Origin: Paraburkholderia graminis C4D1M
Lineage (GTDB): Bacteria; Pseudomonadota; Gammaproteobacteria; Burkholderiales; Burkholderiaceae
Direction: 5' to 3'
NCBI RefSeq assembly: GCF_000172415.1
Contig: NZ_ABLD01000008.1
Location: 1 to 64,000, forward strand
Length of the DNA stretch: 64,000 nucleotides
Shown here: positions 54,518 through 62,776 of the stretch, one piece after another
Position numbering within the stretch: the first letter of the stretch is position 1
Layout of the letters: every line of letters starts with the position of its first letter
Program-made: the position numbers and the translations under genes
Notes under the pieces: model-generated
What the model saw: only the letters and a program-made list of their open reading frames with translations
Told to the model about the DNA's origin: nothing
Database searches by the model: none

Positions 54518-55062
54518 TGCGTCGCTCCGTCCATATCGTTAGGGATGCCGAGCAGGCTCAGCGCGTCGCGCACGAACGCGGTGCGGCGCGCGTCGATCTG
54601 CGCCGGGACCAGCGCGGCCATGTAGCTGACGGCCGCCGTGGCGGCAATCGCGCTCAGGTGCTCGGGCGGCGGCGTCGGCTGCCCGTATCGTGGATTCAGG
54701 TTGCCGCCGGTCCAGCCGGCGGAGGCACAGGCCCATGCGCCGATCGTCCGGTAGCGGTGCTCGTTGGCAAACGACGCCGCGGCGGCGCGCTGCGCTTCGC
54801 CCGGATCGCGCACCCACGCTTCGGCAAGCGCGACACCTTCGCGGTCGTGCGCGCCGAGGGGCTGGCGGCTCGCGCACTGACATACCCACGCGACCGTGTA
54901 GCGACGCGGCAAGAGGCGCGCGAGCAGGCTCAGCGCGTCGGCGGCGAGTCCGTCGTCGAGCAGCGTCTGTACGGCGGCGCGCGGCGTCATGCCTGGTTCC
55001 AGGCGGGCGTTCGCCGGCGCGGATAGCCGCATCTGCCGGGCAGCGTCGAAAAGCGTAGTCAT
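54514..55062 (-). CDS. Small T6SS-linked protein of unknown function
   Basis: The 182-residue protein begins MTTLFDAARQMRLSAPANAR and contains WVCQCASRQPLGAHDREGVA, WVRDPGEAQRAAA and an alanine-rich helix AATAAVSYMAALVPAQ. It resembles an uncharacterised family found beside vgrG and FHA genes, often listed as DUF6931, though I recall this from context rather than from a search. No signal peptide or membrane helix. It is coupled by ATGA overlaps to vgrG upstream and the FHA gene downstream, so it may be an adaptor for either. Confidence 0.7.
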   Translation of the reverse strand: MTTLFDAARQMRLSAPANARLEPGMTPRAAVQTLLDDGLAADALSLLARLLPRRYTVAWVCQCASRQPLGAHDREGVALAEAWVRDPGEAQRAAAASFANEHRYRTIGAWACASAGWTGGNLNPRYGQPTPPPEHLSAIAATAAVSYMAALVPAQIDARRTAFVRDALSLLGIPNDMDGATQ

Positions 55063-56948
55063 AGCGGCAGGATCATCGGCGCCGCGCCGCCGAGTATCGC
55101 GGTGGCCGTGCCGATCAGTTGCAGGTTGGTGGACTGCACGAGGCAGTCGGCCTCGGAGAGAATCTCCATCGCGGCAATCGAACTGATGTTCAGATTCGCC
55201 TTGGAATTGAGTTCCATCGCGAGCCCCGACGTCATCGCCACGTTCAGTTCGCCATTCACCGTAACGTTGGTGCCCTCGATCGCGATCTCACCCGTGCTGT
55301 TCAACGTGATGCTCGCGAGTCCGGTCACCAGCCTGATCTGCTTGCCGGCCGTCAGCGTGTAATTGCGCGCCACCTGCACGTCGTGGTCATGCTCCGATTC
55401 CTCGCGCAAATTCTTCTGCGCATGAATCAGCACCTTCTTTCGCTGCTCTTTTGTCCTCGAAGCGGATTTCGTTGTAGTCCTCGGTGGAACCGGTGTGGCT
55501 GCGGCTTTTGACGCCGCTCTGCGTGCGGTTTTCGGGCAGGCTGTACGGCGGCATGTTGTCCGCGTATAGACGCTGCCGATAATCAGCGGCCGGTCCGGAT
55601 TGCCGTCGAGAAAGCTGACTACCACCTCCTGTCCGACGCGCGGAATAAACTGCGCGCCCCAGCGCTTGCCCGCCCACATCTGCGCGACGCGCACCGGGCA
55701 AGAACTCTGCGCGTTTGGTTTGGCCGGGCGGTTCCAGAAGAACGTGACCTGCACACGGCCGTATTTGTCGACTGCGATGTCCTCCGGCGTGTTGCCTTCG
55801 ACCACCGCGGTCTGCAGGCCGGCAATCACAGGGCGCGGCGTGAGCGGCATCGTGCGAAACGGCTGACGGCTGCGAATCGCCCTGAACGCGCAGCGAAACG
55901 GTTCCTCGCCTTCGTCCGCGCCGCCGCCCGTCACGTAGTCCGGCTCGACGAGCCGCATCTCGGTTTCGATCACGAGATATTCCTGGTTGGCGTCCGCAAG
56001 CGGAAAGTCCTTCAGCCTGAATAACGCACCCGTGGTGACGCCGCATGCGTCGGTGTGCCCGGCGCTCGTCAGCATCGGCACGTTGAGCGCATCGGCGCGC
56101 ACCTGCGCGTAGCGCTGACCGTCCTGCAGACGCTGGTCGTGGCCGACGTAGTCGTACGCGTAGTCGTAGATGTCGAGACCGCTCAGGCTGTGGGCATCGT
56201 GCTTATCGGTGACATCCTCAGTGGCGAGCAGCGACGCCTTCGGTTTCAGATAGTCGTAGTCGTCCAGTTGCACACGCGTTGCATTCATCGCGCGCGCAGT
56301 GGTCCAGTCGCTGATCGACGCCTTCATGCGTTTGCCGCGCGCGGTCGGCGGCGCATACGGAATCTGCTCGAAACCGGGTACAGGTGAATGCGCGCCGAGC
56401 GCGTCGGCAAGCACCATCGTGTGGACACCGTCCGCATGCGTGAAGAAGTAGTAGATGCCCTCCTGCTCCATCAGGCGGCTGATGAAATCGAAGCTGCTCT
56501 CGCGGTATTGCACGCAGTAATCGCGCGGCGCGTAAATGCCGCTCAAGCTCAGTTTTACGTCCGCGTAGCCGGCATCGGCGAGCACCGATTTGACGATCTG
56601 CGGCACGCTCATGCTTCGATAGATACGACAGTCGCGCCGGCGCGTCGCCAACCACGCCTTCGGCACGACTCCGAAGGTGTAGACGGCGTAACGCACGTTG
56701 TCGATGTTCACGAAGCCGCCCTGCTCGCACTCGTTGACCATGCCGTTGAAGTACCGCGTATAGCCCTGAGGGGTGACGAGCTTGACGGTCATCGGCGTGC
56801 CGAGCAGTGCGCGCAGATCGACCTGCGGGTTCTTGCTGATCGCCTCGATCCGGTATGAAAACAGACGGCCGAGCGATTCTGTCGCGGTCATGTTCGAGAA
56901 CAGCAGACTGGTGCCGGGGTTCGAGGCGAGCGTGATTGCGTGAGCCAT
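55059..56948 (-). CDS. tssI: T6SS spike protein VgrG (TssI) with two compensating frameshifts
   Basis: The 629-codon gene codes for the spike trimer: gp27/gp5-like N-terminal part (SLLFSNMTATESLGRLFSYR, YRESSFDFISRLMEQEGIYY), OB domain (KYGRVQVTFFWNR, FIPRVGQEVVVSFLDGNPDR) and beta-helix tip ending GGAAPMILPL, with no C-terminal effector extension. Between about 55434 and 55566 the open frame gives a Thr/Arg/Lys-rich stretch unlike VgrG, while the overlapping frame gives the conserved NMPPYSLPENRTQSGVKSRS and STEDYNEIRFEDK. One base seems lost near 55566 and one gained near 55433, so the protein is in frame at both ends but scrambled for about 44 residues. Confidence 0.85.
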   Translation of the reverse strand: MAHAITLASNPGTSLLFSNMTATESLGRLFSYRIEAISKNPQVDLRALLGTPMTVKLVTPQGYTRYFNGMVNECEQGGFVNIDNVRYAVYTFGVVPKAWLATRRRDCRIYRSMSVPQIVKSVLADAGYADVKLSLSGIYAPRDYCVQYRESSFDFISRLMEQEGIYYFFTHADGVHTMVLADALGAHSPVPGFEQIPYAPPTARGKRMKASISDWTTARAMNATRVQLDDYDYLKPKASLLATEDVTDKHDAHSLSGLDIYDYAYDYVGHDQRLQDGQRYAQVRADALNVPMLTSAGHTDACGVTTGALFRLKDFPLADANQEYLVIETEMRLVEPDYVTGGGADEGEEPFRCAFRAIRSRQPFRTMPLTPRPVIAGLQTAVVEGNTPEDIAVDKYGRVQVTFFWNRPAKPNAQSSCPVRVAQMWAGKRWGAQFIPRVGQEVVVSFLDGNPDRPLIIGSVYTRTTCRRTACPKTARRAASKAAATPVPPRTTTKSASRTKEQRKKVLIHAQKNLREESEHDHDVQVARNYTLTAGKQIRLVTGLASITLNSTGEIAIEGTNVTVNGELNVAMTSGLAMELNSKANLNISSIAAMEILSEADCLVQSTNLQLIGTATAILGGAAPMILPL

Positions 56949-57029
56949 GTGATTGACGAAAGCGGGTTGTGTGCGGAACTGGTCAGTGCGGCGCGCGAAG
57001 CTGTGCGATGGTGCGTGCGTCCATGCGTG

Positions 57030-57710
57030 CTAGAGGACGACGTCCACGCTGAACCTCGGCAGGTTCGCCGCGGACTTCACGTTTTTCTCGACCTGTGTTT
57101 CGAGCGACGTTCTGAAGTTCTCGCGAATCTCGCTTTTGAAACGCGACACCGAGACCCAGCCGTCAAGCATCTCTTTGAGTGCTTCCTTTGTGATCAAGGT
57201 TTCTTTTGCGGGCAGCGCCGAATCCTCTATCAGCTTTTTGCGCAGCGTTTCCAGGTTGTCGCTGCGCTTGTCCCAGCCGCCGTCACTCGCACCGCCGATG
57301 TGGATCGACTCGGGTCCGACATCGACCGTCACGCCGCTGTCCTCGATGGTGTCCTGCACACGCTTGCGCCGCACCGTCAGATGAAACTTGCTGACATTGA
57401 TCTTGAGCGGCGAGGTCTTTTTCAGCTGACCGATTTTCAGCGTGGCGTTCACATGCGCGGACAGAAACAGAACGTCCTGCGCACCGTCTTCTTCGCTCAC
57501 TGTCCACGGAATCACGACGGCGTTCGAAATCAGGTTCACGGACTTCGACTTGTTGTCTTTCGCGTCGTCGGCCAGCACGTTCCTGTATGTGAAGCGGGGA
57601 TTCGATCCGTGCTCGAAGTTCTGGATCAGCCTCGTCACGAACTGCACGACATTCTTGTCGCTCAGTGTCGACAGTTCCGCGAATCCATCGTTGCTCTTTG
57701 CTGCTGGCAT
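57030..57710 (-). CDS. Hypothetical protein between vgrG and the glycosyltransferase gene
   Basis: I do not recognise this 226-residue protein. It starts MPAAKSNDGFAELSTLSDKN at 57710 behind a GGGAGA site (an in-frame ATG at 57755 is less well placed). There is no signal peptide or membrane helix. The sequence is mixed alpha/beta, rich in Lys, Asp and Ser, with a segment KINVSKFHLTVRRKRVQDTI and a charged helical C-terminus. Base composition is lower in GC than the core T6SS genes. Being between a candidate effector and vgrG, it could be an immunity protein or an effector-loading adaptor, but it shows no known DUF4123, DUF2169 or DUF1795 pattern. Confidence 0.72.
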   Translation of the reverse strand: MPAAKSNDGFAELSTLSDKNVVQFVTRLIQNFEHGSNPRFTYRNVLADDAKDNKSKSVNLISNAVVIPWTVSEEDGAQDVLFLSAHVNATLKIGQLKKTSPLKINVSKFHLTVRRKRVQDTIEDSGVTVDVGPESIHIGGASDGGWDKRSDNLETLRKKLIEDSALPAKETLITKEALKEMLDGWVSVSRFKSEIRENFRTSLETQVEKNVKSAANLPRFSVDVVL

Positions 57711-57854
57711 CGCCTTATCTCCCGACGCGGTTGGTTCGTCTCTCGAAGAACACAACAGCCGGGTCTCGCGATCTATTCCTTCTTCGTGAAGTAAAAAAAT
57801 CGGCGCGCGCGGCGGGGGACGCTGGTTGTATGTGGGCGACTTGCGGCTCGAGCG

Positions 57855-58865
57855 TCAAAGCCAGTCGTGGAAGTAGCTGTCTCTGACCTTGTACATGGGG
57901 AAATACCAGTTGTCGCGCATGAAGATCTTGTTCTCCAGACTCTGCTCTGGAAGCTGCGAGCGGGCCTGGTCCTCAAACATCCGGTCGCGCAGTTTCGTGA
58001 AGCCCGAACTCTCGGCCGCGGCCGTGGGGCCGGTCATCCTGATCGTGCTGCGGCGCACGTCCTCCATGTACTCGGTGCGCAGCTCGTCGTTGGTTTTCAG
58101 CGAACGGAACCTGCTGTGTATCAGCGCTTTATACGACTTCAGGCCATTGCTGCCGGCGTGGCTTGCAATGATCGAGTTGCTGATGGGAGGCGGTTGATCT
58201 CCGCGAATATTCGCTTGCCACCAGTCCGCGCTGGTCCAGTCGTTTTCGCTTACGCCGTTGTGCCACACGGGATTCACGGCGGAAAACCGCGGATAAGACT
58301 GATGGCAGACGATGTCGCCGAGCGGACTCACGCAACTGACGTCCGTATCCGCATAAATGCCGCCGTACTGAAGAAGAATCTCGATGCGCAGAATGTCGCT
58401 GGCCGAACCGAAGTTGGCGCCGCGATTGACGAGTTCCCTGCGATAAATCGCTGCGTTCTTGCCCATTTTCAGGTCGCGCTGCACTTCGCGAAGCTTGATC
58501 CTGTTCTCCTCGCAAAAGTTGATGATCGAGTTGACCTGCGTCGCGCGCATGCCTCGGAGGGTCTCGCCGCGCTGATTCAGATACTCTTCCAGATAGCGGA
58601 TCGTGGCTGCATCGCCTCCTTTTTTTCCCAGCACCTGTGCGACTTCCTGCCATTGCGCCGCGGAAACGCGCCCAAGGCCTTGCGCTCCGTTCTGGTCGCT
58701 GATCTGCCGGCGGCGTTCGCCGGTCAGCAACTGGTTGGCGTCGATCCAGAGATTGACTTCCCAGTCGGGATTCAACCTTGGAAACGTGACGATGCAATCG
58801 CGATTCCGTTGCGGGATATCGCCGCCGATCCAGATGATATGAATGACCTTTGGAATGGTTCTCAA
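57855..58865 (-). CDS. Glycosyltransferase related to large clostridial toxin catalytic domains, candidate T6SS effector, TTG start
   Basis: The 336-residue protein starts IPKVIHIIWIGGDIP (W12 matches the sugar-nucleotide Trp of clostridial TcdB), then has YRRELVNRG, SASDILRIEILLQYGG and YADTD. D157, R160, D173 and D175 keep exactly the spacing of the TcdB residues D270, R273, D286 and D288, so the UDP-sugar and Mn2+ site looks complete. No signal peptide, protease or repeat domains: it is a free-standing catalytic unit. The TTG start has an ideal GGAGG site that overlaps the end of clpV, which stops three bases upstream. GC content is visibly lower than the flanks. Acting as a T6SS toxin that glycosylates a target-cell protein is inferred. 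Confidence 0.82.
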   Translation of the reverse strand: MRTIPKVIHIIWIGGDIPQRNRDCIVTFPRLNPDWEVNLWIDANQLLTGERRRQISDQNGAQGLGRVSAAQWQEVAQVLGKKGGDAATIRYLEEYLNQRGETLRGMRATQVNSIINFCEENRIKLREVQRDLKMGKNAAIYRRELVNRGANFGSASDILRIEILLQYGGIYADTDVSCVSPLGDIVCHQSYPRFSAVNPVWHNGVSENDWTSADWWQANIRGDQPPPISNSIIASHAGSNGLKSYKALIHSRFRSLKTNDELRTEYMEDVRRSTIRMTGPTAAAESSGFTKLRDRMFEDQARSQLPEQSLENKIFMRDNWYFPMYKVRDSYFHDWL

Positions 58866-58868
58866 CTT

Positions 58869-61655
58869 TCAAACCTCCTCATAGAGACCAGGTTGATCGA
58901 GGCGCGCAGCGGAGTCGAACGAATACGCAAAATCCCCCTGCTCCACGCTCACGCGAACCTGCCGCACTTCGCCGCCGTCGATCAACCGCGCAAGGAACTC
59001 GCGGCTGATTGCGGGCAGCATCGTGTTGGTGAGAATTGCGTCGATCATCCGGCCGCCGGATTCGCTCTCGGTACAGCGTCCGACGATCAGGCGAACGACC
59101 GCGTCGTCATAGTCGAACGGCACGCGGTAGCGCTCCTCCACGCGCCGCTTGATGCGGTTCAACTGCAGCGTGACGATTCGCGCCAGCATGTCCGCGCTGA
59201 GCGGGAAGTACGGAATGGCCACGAGCCGGCCGAGCAGCGCGGGGGGAAACGCGTCCAGTAACGGCTCGCGCAGCGCCTTCGCGAGCCCGTCGGCATCCGG
59301 CATGGCGGCCGGGCGGCTGCAGAGTTGCGCTATCAGTTCGGTGCCGATGTTCGTCGTCAGCAGAATCAGCGTGTTGCGGAAGTTGATCGAGCGGCCCTCG
59401 CCGTCTTCCATCACGCCCTTGTCGAAAACCTGAAAGAACACTTCGTGCACGTCGGGATGCGCCTTCTCGATCTCGTCGAGCAGCACGACCGAATACGGCT
59501 TGCGACGCACCGCTTCTGTCAGCACGCCGCCCTCGCCATAGCCGACATAGCCCGGCGGCGCACCCTTGAGCGTGGATACCGTATGCGCCTCCTGGAACTC
59601 GCTCATGTTGATCGTGATGAGGTTCTGCTCGCCGCCGTACAGCGCTTCGGCCAGTGCCAGCGCGGTCTCGGTCTTGCCGACGCCCGAGGTGCCCGCGAGC
59701 ATGAACACGCCAACCGGACGATCGGGATTGTCGAGGCCGGCGCGCGAGGTTTGAATCCGCTTCGCGATCGCTTCCATCGCATGATCCTGGCCGATCACGC
59801 GCTCGCCCAGCACGGTCGCCAGATTCATCACGGTCTTCAGTTCGCTGCGCACCATGCGCCCCACGGGAATGCCCGTCCAATCGGAGACGACCGACGCGAC
59901 CGCTTGGTAGTCGACGCTCGGCAGGATCAACGGAGCCTCGCCCTGGAGTTCGGCGAGTTCGGCTTGCAGGCGCTTGAGACGCCCAAGCATGTCCGCGCGC
60001 GCGGAAGGGTCGGGCGCAGAGGCCGCGCCCGTCTGCGTCATCCGATCCGGCTCGGCCTCTGCCGGCTGCGCGACGTCGTCACTCGCCCCATCGACCACCG
60101 CGCTATCGCCACGCAGTTGCGCACGCAGCGTCAGAATCCGCTCAACCAGCGCTTTCTCTCTCGCCCACTCCGACTCGCGTTGCGAGCGGCGCGCGCGTGC
60201 CGTGTCGAGCGAAACAGCGACCCGCGCTTCGCGGGCCGTCACGTCGATGCCCACGCTCTTTTCGCGCTCGATGATGTTCCGTTCGGTCTCCAGCGCCTCG
60301 ATCCGCTTCGACATGTCGTCGATTTCAGCGGGCGTCGCATGCTGGCTGATCGCCACCCGCGCGCAAGCGGTGTCGAGCAGGCTCACCGACTTGTCCGGCA
60401 ACTGGCGCGCAGGGATATAACGATGCGACAGCCTGACGGCCGTTTCGAGCGCCTCGTCGAGAATCTGCACGCGGTGATGCTGCTCCATCACGCTCGCGAC
60501 ACCGCGCATCATCAGAATGGCCTTTTCTTCATCCGGTTCGTCGACGGGCACCGTCTGGAACCGCCGCGTCAATGCCGGGTCCTTTTCGATGTGCTTGCGA
60601 TACTCGGCCCACGTCGTCGCGCCGATCGTGCGCAGCGTGCCTCGCGCGAGCGCCGGCTTGAGCAGGTTTGCGGCGTCTCCGGTGCCGGCCGCGCCGCCCG
60701 CGCCAACCAGTGTGTGAGCCTCGTCGATAAAGAGAATCACCGGCCTGGGCGACGCCTGCACTTCGTCGATCACCTGGCGCAGCCGGTTCTCGAATTCGCC
60801 TTTCATGCTGGCGCCGGCCTGCAACAGACCGACATCCAGCGTGCGCACCACCACGTCCTTCAGCGCCGGAGGCACATCGCCGCGCGCGATCCGCAGCGCA
60901 AAGCCCTCGACGACGGCGGTCTTGCCGACGCCCGCCTCGCCGACCAGCATCGGATTGTTCTGCCGGCGGCGCATGAGTATGTCGACGACCTGGCGAATCT
61001 CGCCGTCGCGGCCAACGATAGGATCGAGACTGCCGTCGCGAGCCTGCGCCGTCAGATCGACCGTGAATTGCTGCAACGCCTGCTGTCTTCCCATCTGCGC
61101 CGGCGCAATGGAGCCGCTGCTTTCGCCAGGCGCGGGCGCCGCGCCCAACCGGAAGCCGTCGGTCGCCTCCAGGCGGTCTTCCGGCGATCCCGCGACGATC
61201 TCACCGAACGCGTCGGCAAGCGCCTCCGCCTTCACTTTCGCAAACTCAGCCGACAACGCGAGCAACGCGTTACGCAGATGGCGCGTGCGCAGCGCGCCGA
61301 CGAGCAGATACCCCGTGCGAACCTGGGCCTCGCCGAACATCAGCGTGGCGAAGACCCAGGCGCGCTCGACCATTTCCTCGACGTCGGCCGACAGATCGCT
61401 GATCGTCGTATTGCCGGGCGGCAGACGCTCGAGCGCTGCGGTGAGATCGCGAGCGAGACTCGACGGGTTGACGTCGAAGCGCCTGACGATCCGGTGCAGA
61501 TCGGAGTCCTGCAATTGCAGGATCTGATGCACCCAATGCGCGATTTCGACGTACGGGTTGCCGCGCAGTTTGCAAAACACGGTGGCGCTTTCGATGCTCC
61601 GGTAGGCAAGCGAATTGAGCTTGCCGAACAGCGCGCCGCGACTGATCTCGGCCAT
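58869..61655 (-). CDS. tssH: T6SS sheath-recycling AAA+ ATPase ClpV (TssH)
   Basis: The 928-residue double-ring ATPase disassembles contracted TssBC sheaths. It has the N-terminal Clp domain, Walker A GEAGVGKT (239-246) and Walker [17 protein letters not shown] in the first ring, a coiled-coil middle region, and [20 protein letters not shown] with [18 protein letters not shown] in the second. The N-terminus ([21 protein letters not shown]) is of the T6SS ClpV type rather than ClpB. It starts 91 bases after tssG and its stop codon lies inside the ribosome-site region of the glycosyltransferase gene. Confidence 0.95.
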   Translation of the reverse strand: MAEISRGALFGKLNSLAYRSIESATVFCKLRGNPYVEIAHWVHQILQLQDSDLHRIVRRFDVNPSSLARDLTAALERLPPGNTTISDLSADVEEMVERAWVFATLMFGEAQVRTGYLLVGALRTRHLRNALLALSAEFAKVKAEALADAFGEIVAGSPEDRLEATDGFRLGAAPAPGESSGSIAPAQMGRQQALQQFTVDLTAQARDGSLDPIVGRDGEIRQVVDILMRRRQNNPMLVGEAGVGKTAVVEGFALRIARGDVPPALKDVVVRTLDVGLLQAGASMKGEFENRLRQVIDEVQASPRPVILFIDEAHTLVGAGGAAGTGDAANLLKPALARGTLRTIGATTWAEYRKHIEKDPALTRRFQTVPVDEPDEEKAILMMRGVASVMEQHHRVQILDEALETAVRLSHRYIPARQLPDKSVSLLDTACARVAISQHATPAEIDDMSKRIEALETERNIIEREKSVGIDVTAREARVAVSLDTARARRSQRESEWAREKALVERILTLRAQLRGDSAVVDGASDDVAQPAEAEPDRMTQTGAASAPDPSARADMLGRLKRLQAELAELQGEAPLILPSVDYQAVASVVSDWTGIPVGRMVRSELKTVMNLATVLGERVIGQDHAMEAIAKRIQTSRAGLDNPDRPVGVFMLAGTSGVGKTETALALAEALYGGEQNLITINMSEFQEAHTVSTLKGAPPGYVGYGEGGVLTEAVRRKPYSVVLLDEIEKAHPDVHEVFFQVFDKGVMEDGEGRSINFRNTLILLTTNIGTELIAQLCSRPAAMPDADGLAKALREPLLDAFPPALLGRLVAIPYFPLSADMLARIVTLQLNRIKRRVEERYRVPFDYDDAVVRLIVGRCTESESGGRMIDAILTNTMLPAISREFLARLIDGGEVRQVRVSVEQGDFAYSFDSAARLDQPGLYEEV

Positions 61656-61746
61656 GATGGCGATCCTTTGAAATGGGGTGATCGGCGTGATGCCGCCGGT
61701 TGGAATTCAGGACGCGAGCGCGTCGGTGCGATGCATTCGCATGGCC

Positions 61747-62776
61747 TCAGTCGACTGGCGTCAGCACGACGTCGTCGGCATCGACGGGCTTCGTGTAGTG
61801 ACCCATCCATGTACTGAAACCCATGCGACCCATCTGGCCGAGATGCGTCGCCGGCACTTCTTCTTTCATGAGCACGATCTGCACGTCCCAGCGTTTTTCT
61901 CCGCCCACGTAGAGCTTGACCGCGGCGACCAGTTCGGCGAGCGCATCGCCGCCCGGCAAAAAACGCTTGAACTCGCCAAGCGGCAACGGCCCGATTCGCA
62001 AGCGAAAGCGCTGCTGCGCGCCGCGCACGTGCGCACCGAGCGTCGCGTCGCGGCCCAATGACGCCACCGCAATGCCCATTCGCAGATGGGCGTCGCGCGG
62101 CAACTGCATCCAGCCGGTCATGAACTCGAGCACCGCCACCGGCACGCCGAAGTAATGCGCGAGAAAGCTCTGAGCCCCTCGGCATTGCGCGCTGCGGCAC
62201 CAGCCGGCCGGCGAAGAAGCGCTTGTACCGATCCGGCAGCGCATCGCGTCCTTCCAGTTGCGGCGCGGCCATTCCAATCAACGCGCCGACATACGTGCGA
62301 AAGCGGTCTTCGTCGGGACGATCGAGTTGAACCGTGGGCTGTGCATCGGCCCACGCGCGGTAAAAAAGGCTTAGCATCCGGTGATGAAAGATGTCGGCGA
62401 ACGCCACCAGGGACGTGTCCTTCGCGTTGCGCTGACGCTCGACCGCATGCTCGGTCAGATGCAATGGCAACGGACCGTTCGGTCCGAACAGGCCGAGAAA
62501 CAGCCCGTATAGCTTGCCAGGCGAACCCGCCGCTCCGCGCTCGAAGCGCTCGATGCCGCGCGGCGCAAACTCGAGCGTCGCCGCATGCGCAAGCCGCACG
62601 GGATCGTCGGCCGGCTTCGTCGAATGTCCGAGCCGCGGACGGTCCGGATACACGCATTCGAGCCGGCGCATTGCCTCGAAAAACTCGAAGTCGAACGGCC
62701 GCTCGCTGAGCGCGGCTTCCAGTGCCAGAGGATCGGGCGCTAGAGGATCGGACGCTTGCCGGGTGTGGCGGGCCAT
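61747..62776 (-). pseudogene. tssG: Type VI secretion baseplate protein TssG, frameshifted
   Basis: TssG wraps TssF in the baseplate wedge. The first frame starts with MARHTRQASDPLAPDPLALE, shows RPFDFEFFEAMRRLECVYPD and runs properly to YKRFFAGRLVPQ. The family sequence then continues in a second frame for RNAEGLRAF and in a third for LAHYFGVPVAVLEFMTGWMQ up to the stop at 61747. Two single-base losses, near 62187-62192 and near 62164-62166 (an AAA run), explain this and are not compensated. As written no full TssG can be made. It overlaps the tssF end by 37 bases. Sequencing error is as likely as a true mutation. Confidence 0.85.

Noticed and set aside
57030..57710. Hcp (TssD) tube protein
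   Set aside because: Hcp is about 160-170 residues with a conserved beta-barrel pattern; this protein does not show it.
59325..61817. An 830-codon plus-strand open frame opposite clpV
   Set aside because: Same reason: high-GC shadow of a conserved ATPase, with no domain and no ribosome site.
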